Below are positions 18,694 to 26,199 of a DNA stretch of 64,000 nt, one piece after another. A program made the translations under genes and the position numbers. Origin of the DNA: Sphingobacterium sp. LZ7M1 (GTDB lineage Bacteria > Bacteroidota > Bacteroidia > Sphingobacteriales > Sphingobacteriaceae); assembly GCF_024296865.1 (NCBI RefSeq), contig NZ_CP101134.1, positions 2,604,001-2,668,000 on the forward strand. The letters are read 5' to 3'. Under the pieces are notes generated by a model that did not search any database, had not been told where the DNA came from, and saw only the letters and a program-made list of their open reading frames with translations. The stretch's first letter is position 1; every line of letters starts with the position of its first letter.

Positions 18694-18779
18694 GATGATT
18701 GGTTATTGATGGAAGCTAGAGTGCTTGTTCCTAGATACTGTAATTCTTGAATAAATTTCTGCATAAAACCTTTCCACAT
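18690..18779 (-). CDS. Possible 29-aa leader peptide coupled to the eCIS operon
   Basis: A small frame starts at an ATG at 18779 (MWKGFMQKFIQELQYLGT...) and its TGA overlaps the ATG of the DUF4255 gene (ATGA). An in-frame stop lies just upstream, so it cannot be longer. It reads like an amphipathic helix and could be a translated leader of the eCIS operon. It may equally be chance; there is no similarity to lean on. Confidence 0.25.
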   Translation of the reverse strand: MWKGFMQKFIQELQYLGTSTLASINNQSS

Positions 18780-18983
18780 CAATAGCTAGCAATAGTCATT
18801 TCATTGAAGGCAGCTGTCATTCCTTTATTTTCTAAATGTCAACTTGAGGTTTCCCCGAAGGGTCTTGGAACAATCCATGCCTCATTTTTAAAAAACTAGC
18901 GAGGGTGAAATATGTGTAGATGGAAGATTGGTAATAATGGCTAACCCCAGCAGAGGTGAAATGTCATTAAATTAAGTTTTTTG

Positions 18984-19014
18984 GTGTCATGTTGAGGAAC
19001 GAAACATCTCGGAG
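18984..19014 (+). repeat. REP-like hairpin, copy 1
   Basis: The core is a palindrome, ATGTT-GAGGAACGA-AACAT (18989-19007). It is flanked by GTGTC and TCTCGGAG, which are shared with an inverted copy 0.3 kb away. The loop GAGGAACGA is identical in both copies while the 5-bp stem differs with compensating changes. Confidence 0.65.
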
Positions 19015-19320
19015 AAATGCGAGCTTTCGAAATTAAATTTATCATTTAATGAACCTCAAGCAGGGGGATATTTAGTCCTAATTTTTAATTCTCACATTTA
19101 CGCAAAAAAGAAACAATGAAAATTGTTGTCATCTCGACTTCGCTGACCCTTTAGGATATAGTCGATGGTTATTTGGATAAGCTTTTCAATGAAGCCCACT
19201 TTTGTACATCTCCAATTCTGAACGCTAAGTGAAGAATCTGTATGGTTTACCAGCATCAATTCCTTCATCCTGTACCGAAGGTAAAGGACCTGTAAGCCAT
19301 TTCAATTATAGTTTGTATAC

Positions 19321-19351
19321 CTCCGAGAATCTTCGTTCCTCAGATTGACAC
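19321..19351 (-). repeat. REP-like hairpin, inverted copy 2
   Basis: Read on the minus strand it is AATCT-GAGGAACGA-AGATT (19328-19346) within GTGTCA...TCTCGGAG, 25 of 31 positions identical to copy 1. All six differences fall in the two stem arms and preserve base pairing. Confidence 0.65.
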
Positions 19352-19392
19352 AAAAAATTAAACTTAATGCTTTTACCTTAAAGGCATTCATC

Positions 19393-20145
19393 CTAAACCA
19401 TATTGAACAATATGGCAAACTTGGTCAGATGACATAGATTATTAATCTCCAATTTGTTGGTAATGTTCTTTCGATGGTTGTTCACGGTATGGATGGAAAT
19501 AAACAACAACTCCGAGATATCCTGGCTAGACTTACCTTCAACAATCAACTTGATGACTTCCTTTTCACGTTTGCTCAGCAACATCACACGGTTACAATAC
19601 TTTTGGAAATAGGATTCATCATTTAAGGAAAGTGGTTTATTCTCTGCCTTATTCAACTCAAAAGCATATCGAAATAATATCCCAGGCTGGCTTTCATCAC
19701 CAAGGGCAAATAATTTACTGGTAGCAAAATGCCATTTATAATCGCCAATCTGCTGTGGCCTTGCACGCTGAAAAAAGAAATAGACCTTATTCAATTCTTT
19801 TTGCCGGATAGCATGGAAAAGCTCCGGCATTAAAGGGACAATATCTTCAGGAGGAAAGAAGAAATCAAAATAAGCTAACCAGATCTGTTCAGTTTCTGGG
19901 TTAGCATGATTCATCCCATCCGTTCTACATTTATAAAAGAAGGAATTCGTTGGCTCTTTATGATTCTCAACAACTAAGTTTCCTACATCAAAATCACCTA
20001 TTTCCACCTTTAGGAATTTCTGCTGCAGAATCTGGCCAACCATATCAATAATATGACCGTTGAAATCGTAATATTGGCTTGATTGTGTATCCTGTGTTAG
20101 ATTCATCGGATGCGTATTAAAAGTTAGCGAAACGTCTAAAATCAA
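19393..20145 (-). CDS. LuxR-family transcriptional regulator
   Basis: The last 60 residues of this 250-residue protein form a LuxR/GerE helix-turn-helix: 'LSKREKEVIKLIVEGKSSQ', 'DISELLFISIHTVNNHRKN' and 'ITNKLEINN'. The first 170 residues look like a PAS-like sensor fold but lack a receiver-domain phosphoacceptor pattern, so this is not a classical response regulator. An internal Met (MNLTQDTQ, residue 14) may be the true start. It is the nearest regulator to the eCIS operon, in the same direction and about 0.6 kb upstream. Control of eCIS is plausible but unsupported by any visible operator. It is divergent from the barrel-protein gene at 20606. Confidence 0.88.
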   Translation of the reverse strand: MILDVSLTFNTHPMNLTQDTQSSQYYDFNGHIIDMVGQILQQKFLKVEIGDFDVGNLVVENHKEPTNSFFYKCRTDGMNHANPETEQIWLAYFDFFFPPEDIVPLMPELFHAIRQKELNKVYFFFQRARPQQIGDYKWHFATSKLFALGDESQPGILFRYAFELNKAENKPLSLNDESYFQKYCNRVMLLSKREKEVIKLIVEGKSSQDISELLFISIHTVNNHRKNITNKLEINNLCHLTKFAILFNMV

Positions 20146-20605
20146 AATCAGTAATTAACCAATATTGATTCAATTTGAATTAAATCTAATGCTTAATGGC
20201 AATAATTTAAATGGCAATGAGTAGGATATAACTTTGAATGAGTAAGGCCTATTAAATAATTAGTGAACGGCTTTTTTGATTTTTCAAACTGCTTATGAAA
20301 TATCTTATAACTAAAGACTTATAATTTCAGAAAGCAAAAATATATAAAAATGAAATAGATTATATATCGCTTACCTAAAAAAATCAATTAATTATCATTA
20401 TAAATAAAAATAAGCGTACAACAAACTTTTAATTGAGCTAAAAATATCTAATTGCTTTCATACAAACCAACTGTTAAAAAATGCTAACTTTTTAATAATA
20501 AACTGGTTATTATGTTAAAAACGTTAAAGAAATTTCTTTTTCAATTACTTTGGAATAATTTTACCGTATAGAAATAATTATCGTTTTAATACAAATTATT
20601 TTCAT
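20146..20605. other. AT-rich divergent intergenic region
   Basis: This 460-base, strongly AT-rich stretch separates two divergent genes and contains no convincing gene. It should carry both promoters. The only features picked out are a TGTTAAAAA-type motif and a near-consensus -7 box close to the plus-strand gene. Confidence 0.5.
20513..20552 (+). promoter_or_regulatory. Putative promoter region of the 180-aa barrel gene
   Basis: A TGTTAAAAACGTTAAA motif (20513-20528) lies about 17 bases before TTACTTTG (20545-20552), one mismatch from the Bacteroidota -7 consensus TAnnTTTG. Transcription would start near 20558, giving an untranslated leader of roughly 48 bases. A similar TGTTAAAAA-N-GTTAAA motif occurs at 45210-45226. 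This is pattern matching only. Confidence 0.3.
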
Positions 20606-21148
20606 ATGAACTATCCTTTATTTTCAACACTGATTCTCTGCTGCGTCCTGAATATAAGTTACGCCCAAGACTCTTTACCTGCAAAAACCCATTCAATCGG
20701 AATAGGTCCGATGCTGGGTTATGATTTTTCCCATCATGGTGCTTCCTATGGAGTAGGAATGATCTATGAATACCGACCTTTAAATAAAATAAGTTTCTTT
20801 TCAACCTTAAATTATGAGGTCACCGTTCGGGGTATATCCAAAAATGTTCTTTTAACGATGCCTGAAATCTGGAAACATGAGGTTTTTTCCCTGAATGGAG
20901 GAATTCGATATTATCTTTCGAAGAACCTATATATTGCCGGATCTTTAGGGTTAGCTTTTGAAGGCAGCACCCTACAAAAAGCAGATGGACAAAGGATAGG
21001 TCCTGATTTCAAACCTGCTTTATATCGTTCATTGGTTGCCGGCTACCAAATCCCATTGATCAATAAGGATATCATCGAGATTGAAACTGGTTTTTCTGGA
21101 ACAAAAACCTCCAATCGGGGCAGTATGGTCGCACGGTATAAGTTTTAA
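20606..21148 (+). CDS. Small outer-membrane beta-barrel-like protein
   Basis: This 180-residue protein begins with a signal peptide (MNYPLFSTLILCCVLNISYA, cleavage before QDS). It continues with alternating aromatic/glycine strands ('HSIGIGPMLGYDFSHHGASYGVGMIYEYRPL' in two pieces, 'YLSKNLYIAGSLGLAFEG') and ends in 'SMVARYKF', a terminal Phe as in outer-membrane barrels. The size suits an eight-strand barrel. No specific function is evident. It stands alone, divergent from the LuxR-type gene, and shares a bidirectional terminator with the SusD gene. Confidence 0.75.
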   Translation: MNYPLFSTLILCCVLNISYAQDSLPAKTHSIGIGPMLGYDFSHHGASYGVGMIYEYRPLNKISFFSTLNYEVTVRGISKNVLLTMPEIWKHEVFSLNGGIRYYLSKNLYIAGSLGLAFEGSTLQKADGQRIGPDFKPALYRSLVAGYQIPLINKDIIEIETGFSGTKTSNRGSMVARYKF

Positions 21149-21154
21149 AAATAA

Positions 21155-21180
21155 AGAAAGCCGTCAATCGACGGCTTTCT
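21155..21180. terminator. Bidirectional intrinsic terminator
   Basis: A perfect 11-bp stem, AGAAAGCCGTC / GACGGCTTTCT, with a 4-base loop lies between two convergent genes. It has A/T runs on each side, so it can end transcripts from both directions. Confidence 0.85.
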
Positions 21181-21199
21181 AAATAAACATCTATAACAC

Positions 21200-22711
21200 T
21201 TAATAGCCCTTATTTTGCACTAGTTTATTATTATTCCTGATTTCTGCTGTAGGCTTTGGAAACAATAACTCCCGCTCGGTCAAAACTGGACCATAGGAGA
21301 ATTTGTGACCTACGTAATTGTCGAATTTCTTGGTACTCACATTGAAAGCCTTCCTCAAGCGGACCATATCAAACCAAGTGACATTCTCATAGCAGAGCTC
21401 ATGCCAACGCTCTTTCCAGATAGCTTCCCGAAGTTGATCCTTGGATAAACCGCTCAAGTTTGGAAGTTCTGCCCTTTTTCTGATCGCATTGACCGCATCA
21501 TACACCTTTTGGTTAGGTCCAGTCACTTCATTTGCTGCCTCAGCATACATCAACAACAAATCAGCATATCGAAGGATAGACCAATTCAGGTCACTGTTTG
21601 TCGTACTTGTCTGCGCCGCCTCATCAAAATGCTTATATAGGAAATATCCCCCTAAATTGACTTCTTTGCTACGATCAGACTCATGGGTATATTTGGTAAA
21701 GAAAAACTGCTTTTCAGCTCGTCGTAAGTCATTTGCATCATAGGATTCCACAAAATCCTTGGTAGCATAGATTCCACCTGTTTCATCTGAATACGCAGAT
21801 ATATTCTTGTTGTAAGGAATGATGGCGACTTGCCAATTGGAGGCAATGACCTGCGTTTTATATTGAATGCTAAAGATATTCTCTACCCCATTTTTCTTTT
21901 TGGGATCATGTAGATCGGCATAGGCAGGGAACAATTGATATTGCTTGGAGTTGATGACTTCTTCAGATGCTTTGGCTGAAAGGTCAAAATAAGCTGCCCC
22001 TTTGTTCAATGGATAACCGGCCATGGTCAAGTAAACCTTTGCCATCAAGGATTTAATAATTCCCATATTTACTTTCCCACTTTGATCACTCCATGGCAAA
22101 CCGGAGTTCTCTGCAACTTTCAGATCACTTACTATTAATTCATAGACCTTCTCTACGGTTGCCTGTTCTGGGTAAAGCTGCTCTGATGTCAGACTTACAG
22201 CTTCCGTTACCAAAGGGATTTCCCCAAACATCTGCACCAGATTAAAATAGAAAAATGCCCTTAAGAAATGAGCTTCTCCTAAGATCCGTTTCTTTTCAGC
22301 TTCATCCATCGTGATTTGAGGAATATACGTAATTGAAAGGTTTGCATTTCCGATACCTTTATAATAGGTCGTCCAATAGTCTAGGCCATAACCATTGTCT
22401 GAAGTGTTTCTGAGGTCCTTTACGTAGTAACTGTTTACCGCCTGACCTAAATCTGTTCCCGCCAATCCGGTAGCAAATTCAAGCATCATCCAGGTTCCCC
22501 CACCAAATCCACTTACCATTGGGTTTCTTAAATTGGCGTAAATAGCACTTACGGAACTACGGGCATGTTCAGGTTTGGTGAAATAGTTCTCCACCGTAAA
22601 ATTACTGGGATCGGATTCGTCCAAAAAACCCGAACAGCCTACTATACCTGCCGTTAATATTACGGCTGTAGTTATTTGAATCGTTCTCTTGATATATTTA
22701 ATGTATTTCAT
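21200..22711 (-). CDS. SusD/RagB-family nutrient-binding lipoprotein
   Basis: The 503-residue protein has a lipoprotein signal (AVILTAGIVGCSGFLDESDPS; Cys at about residue 26) and the SusD pattern: 'NYFTKPEHARSSVSAIYANLRN', 'ILGEAHFLRAFFYFNLVQMFGEIPLVTEA', 'ILRYADLLLMYAEAANEVTG' and 'IWKERWHELCYENVTWFDMVRL'. SusD proteins form the lid on a SusC transporter at the cell surface and bind the ligand. It lies 15 bases downstream of the SusC gene. No glycosidase is directly attached, so the ligand cannot be named; peptide or glycan are both possible. Confidence 0.95.
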   Translation of the reverse strand: MKYIKYIKRTIQITTAVILTAGIVGCSGFLDESDPSNFTVENYFTKPEHARSSVSAIYANLRNPMVSGFGGGTWMMLEFATGLAGTDLGQAVNSYYVKDLRNTSDNGYGLDYWTTYYKGIGNANLSITYIPQITMDEAEKKRILGEAHFLRAFFYFNLVQMFGEIPLVTEAVSLTSEQLYPEQATVEKVYELIVSDLKVAENSGLPWSDQSGKVNMGIIKSLMAKVYLTMAGYPLNKGAAYFDLSAKASEEVINSKQYQLFPAYADLHDPKKKNGVENIFSIQYKTQVIASNWQVAIIPYNKNISAYSDETGGIYATKDFVESYDANDLRRAEKQFFFTKYTHESDRSKEVNLGGYFLYKHFDEAAQTSTTNSDLNWSILRYADLLLMYAEAANEVTGPNQKVYDAVNAIRKRAELPNLSGLSKDQLREAIWKERWHELCYENVTWFDMVRLRKAFNVSTKKFDNYVGHKFSYGPVLTERELLFPKPTAEIRNNNKLVQNKGY

Positions 22712-22726
22712 GATTTTCCTGTTTTA

Positions 22727-25700
22727 TTATAATCCAATGTTTAATCCGAATGTAAATACCCTTGGTCTTGGATAATCATATAGACCAAATCCCTGATCAA
22801 ATGCAGAGCCTGAATTAGAAACCTCTGGATCATAACCCGAATATTTCGTGATCACAAAGAAGTTCTGTACGGAAGCAAAAAAGCGTAGTCGATCCAATTT
22901 CATTCTTGAAACTACATCTGGATTCAATGTATAAGAAAGCATTAGGTTTCTACCTCTGATAAAGGAGGCATCTGAAACTTTATGGCTATCGTTATTTGTT
23001 GTATAATAGGCATTGATAGGTCGTACCTGTGCAATCGGAGTGTTTTGGTTACTCTCTGTCCAAGCGTTCAATACCGTCTTATAACTGTTTGCTATCCCCT
23101 GTCTGTCCTCAGCAGAGTGAATACTGCGATCAATCACGTCATTACCAAACATATATTGCAAATCGATCAATAAGGATAGATTTTTATATTTGAAGGTGTT
23201 GGAGAATGTTCCATAACCATCTGGAATCCCTCTACCAATAATGGTTTTATCATTATCATTGATGACGCCATCTCCATTGATATCCTGATATCGCACATCA
23301 CCAGGAAGCATATTATATTTCTTGGCTTCAGCTTCGTCTGCGCTGGACCAGGTCCCTAGATGTTGGAAACCCCAAAAAGATCCAACCGGCTCGCCTTCTC
23401 TGATAATGGTCGCACCACTATAGATATCTGCACCACCAATCAATCTCAAAACTTGGTTTCTGTTGTAGGAGAAATTGAACAATCCTGACCAACTGAAAAC
23501 ATCATTGCCGATATTGGCCACGTTGACGCCAAATTCTATCCCATCATTTTTCATACTTCCGATATTTCTGAAAATGGTTCCATACCCACTGGACAATGGA
23601 ATCGGGGCATCGAGTAGCATATCGTTAACCTGACGGTGATATACATCCAATTCGAAGTTCAACTTGTTTTGGAACAAACCTAATTCAAGTCCCAGATCGA
23701 CTTGCTCCGTCCGCTCCCATTTTAAAGTTGGGTTGGCAATTCTGCCAGTCCCTACACCGACCATACGATCACCACCTTGAATGATTTCATAATTCCCCAT
23801 ACCGGCTAATGCGCGGTAGGCTGGGATTTCAGAGTTACCCGTTGCTCCATAGCTCATCCTTAACTTCAAATTGGAGATGCTCTCCGAATCTTTTAAGAAG
23901 TTCTCTTCATTGATTTTCCATGCCACTGCTGCAGAAGGGAAAAAGGCATATTGGTTATCCTGTCCAAATTTGGAAGATCCATCCACACGACCAGTAAAGG
24001 TGAATAGGTATTTGTTCAACAAGGTATAGTTGATCCTCGTGAAGTAAGAGTTCAATCCATTGGCATTCGCACCTGAAGAAGGTGCATTCATGGTAGCCCC
24101 TGCTCCCAAATTATTGAATTGATAGTAGAAATCCGTGTACTTGCTGGAACTGGCATAGGAACCAAAATAATCGGTATGCTGCCATGAAAAACCTAACATA
24201 GCATTAATGGAATGAATATTTCCAAAATCTTTTAAGTAGGTAAAATAGTTCTCAAATTGCCAGGAGTTGAATCGTTTATTGTCCACATTGGCAGAACCAT
24301 CACTTGAAATATATTGCAGACCTACAGCTGCTGCATAATCTTTTCGTTGATTGATGATATTCGTACCAATCGAGGTACGGAACTCTAACCCATCCATTAA
24401 TTTTATATTGGCATACATATTACCAATAAAGGGTTGGGTAGATAGGTAATAAAGTCTTTCATCAGCTACACGGATTGGGTTATCCCCACCTTCCATACCT
24501 GGATAATCGCGGTTACTTGCCCATCTACCATCTGCATATCGAACAGGTATCAATGGCAATGCCTCAAGTACCTGACGCATCATGGTAATTCCTCCACCGC
24601 CCAATTCATCAACTTGCTTATCCTTTTGATCCGTATAGCTCAATACACCACCTACCTTTAACCAATCTTTGATCTCAGTATCAAATACAAATCTTGCTGA
24701 ATATCTTTTCTGCCATGAGCCATATGCAACGCCTTGTTCATTTCTGTAATTCACAAATCCACCATAAGAACCTTTTTCATTTCCATTGGTAAAAGCCAAT
24801 TGATGGTTCTGTGTAATGGCATTTCGGAAAGCCTCCTTCTGCCAATCCGTATTGTAAAGCGGTTTGCCATTGGAATCAAAAAGTAATGGGTTGGTCCGTT
24901 TGGTTTTAGGATCGGTATATTTTGTGCCTGTAGCCCAACCTACAGGGTCAAATTTCTTAGCATTCTCATAGGCTAATTCTTCAACAGCTAAGAATTCTTC
25001 TGAACTCAAAACCGGCAATAATTTTGGAGCATACCCTACCCCAACCTCTGCATCATATGTAGCTCTTCCACCTCCAGAAGTACCACGCTTAGTAGTTACA
25101 ATAACGACCCCATTGGCACCACGGGCACCATAGATAGCTGTTGATGAGGCGTCCTTTAATACCTCCACGGAAGCAATATCATTTGGATTGATATAATCAA
25201 TCGGTGAACTACCATTCTGTAATCCATCTCTACTCATGATTACACCATCTATTACGTACAATGGATTATTGGTGGTGGAGATGGAACTTGACCCCCGGAT
25301 CCTGATATTGGCCCGACCGCCTGGACGGCCAGAGCTGGTGGAAACATTTACACCCGTTATTTTTCCTCCTAGGGCTTGGTTCAGATTGGATGCTGGTCTT
25401 TCACGCAATGCCTCGCCTTGAACGGTACCAACTGCACCGGTCAGATCACTTTTCTTGACTACCCCATACCCTACAGCTACCACTACTTCTTCAATGGATT
25501 CAGAGGAGGTACTCATCTGAACATTGATTTCCGTTCGGTTGTTAACTGATTCGCTATGGGTAATATAACCTATAAATGTAAAGGTCAGGTTAGCATTTGA
25601 ACTGGTCTTGATTTCATAAACACCATTGGTATCAGTGCTTGTACTGGCATTGCCAGAGCTACTCTTGATCGAAACACCTGCTAAGGGCTCGTTGTTAGTC

Positions 25701-25801
25701 GAGGTAACTCGTCCAGTAATCGTGAGTTCCTGGGCATATGTCATTTTTGCTAACAAGAAAAATAACAATAAAGGAACACATCGGATGTAGGTTCTCATCA
25801 T
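22727..25801 (-). CDS. SusC/RagA-family TonB-dependent transporter
   Basis: The 1024-residue outer-membrane transporter has a signal peptide (MMRTYIRCVPLLLFFLLAKM), a carboxypeptidase-regulatory-like domain ('LTITGRVTSTNNEPLAGVSI', about residues 24-100) and a TonB box-like 'EEVVVAVGYG'. It then has the SusC plug ('RPASNLNQALGGKITGVNV', 'ANIRIRGSSSISTTNNPLYV', 'EVLKDASSTAIYGARGANGVV') and a 22-strand barrel ending 'PRVFTFGLNIGL'. It imports a bulky ligand with the SusD protein using TonB energy. There is no N-terminal signalling (STN) domain and no anti-sigma factor nearby, so transcription control is not evident. Confidence 0.96.
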   Translation of the reverse strand: MMRTYIRCVPLLLFFLLAKMTYAQELTITGRVTSTNNEPLAGVSIKSSSGNASTSTDTNGVYEIKTSSNANLTFTFIGYITHSESVNNRTEINVQMSTSSESIEEVVVAVGYGVVKKSDLTGAVGTVQGEALRERPASNLNQALGGKITGVNVSTSSGRPGGRANIRIRGSSSISTTNNPLYVIDGVIMSRDGLQNGSSPIDYINPNDIASVEVLKDASSTAIYGARGANGVVIVTTKRGTSGGGRATYDAEVGVGYAPKLLPVLSSEEFLAVEELAYENAKKFDPVGWATGTKYTDPKTKRTNPLLFDSNGKPLYNTDWQKEAFRNAITQNHQLAFTNGNEKGSYGGFVNYRNEQGVAYGSWQKRYSARFVFDTEIKDWLKVGGVLSYTDQKDKQVDELGGGGITMMRQVLEALPLIPVRYADGRWASNRDYPGMEGGDNPIRVADERLYYLSTQPFIGNMYANIKLMDGLEFRTSIGTNIINQRKDYAAAVGLQYISSDGSANVDNKRFNSWQFENYFTYLKDFGNIHSINAMLGFSWQHTDYFGSYASSSKYTDFYYQFNNLGAGATMNAPSSGANANGLNSYFTRINYTLLNKYLFTFTGRVDGSSKFGQDNQYAFFPSAAVAWKINEENFLKDSESISNLKLRMSYGATGNSEIPAYRALAGMGNYEIIQGGDRMVGVGTGRIANPTLKWERTEQVDLGLELGLFQNKLNFELDVYHRQVNDMLLDAPIPLSSGYGTIFRNIGSMKNDGIEFGVNVANIGNDVFSWSGLFNFSYNRNQVLRLIGGADIYSGATIIREGEPVGSFWGFQHLGTWSSADEAEAKKYNMLPGDVRYQDINGDGVINDNDKTIIGRGIPDGYGTFSNTFKYKNLSLLIDLQYMFGNDVIDRSIHSAEDRQGIANSYKTVLNAWTESNQNTPIAQVRPINAYYTTNNDSHKVSDASFIRGRNLMLSYTLNPDVVSRMKLDRLRFFASVQNFFVITKYSGYDPEVSNSGSAFDQGFGLYDYPRPRVFTFGLNIGL

Positions 25802-26199
25802 GGTTTTAAGTTTAAAAGGTTTATATTATGTGTTATTTGTTTTCTTAAAAAAACAGGAATACCAGCTCCTAAAACTCTTAACCAAAAACCAATACACACC
25901 CACCTCGCCCTATTTAAAGGCAAATAAATCCCATCGAGTAGAAATCCACTCAAAGCCCAGGATTACCCTGGATCTTATATGTAACTTTTGTATCTAATTA
26001 TTCTGAGTCTGTTCTTAATTAGTGTTTACAGGTTATATGGTTAATTGTCTGAGCAATATGTGGTTGTCCCAGTTCAACTTAAAACTAAGATAGTCCTCTC
26101 TTTCCGATTATGTGTCCTGTACTATCCTGACTTTTACCATTTTCTCCCTTCCTTTCCTAACAATTCCTTAATTTCGTCATCATAAAATTTGATTAAATA
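25802..26199. other. Divergent promoter region of SusC and the S9 peptidase
   Basis: This 398-base region has no convincing gene. It must carry the promoters for the SusCD operon (minus) and the peptidase (plus). On the minus strand TTTATTTG near 25920-25930 approximates the -7 box. Nothing else was recognised. Confidence 0.4.

Larger units (their letters stand above)
18780..19392. other. Long spacer between eCIS operon and LuxR-type gene
   Basis: About 0.6 kb contains no convincing gene on either strand. It should hold the eCIS promoter, although no clear Bacteroidota -33/-7 pair could be picked out. It also carries degenerate repeat-like sequence, including an inverted pair of REP-like hairpins (18984-19014 and 19321-19351) and stretches that look like decayed copies (for example near 18838-18875 and 19128-19146). 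The reading is of a decayed repeat cluster. Confidence 0.5.

Noticed and set aside
18780-19392. Insertion sequence remnant
   Set aside because: Inverted hairpins are present, but there is no transposase fragment and no target duplication; a REP-like pair fits better.
22727-25801. Anti-sigma/STN-type signalling transporter
   Set aside because: The SusC protein has no STN domain and there is no FecR or ECF sigma gene beside it.
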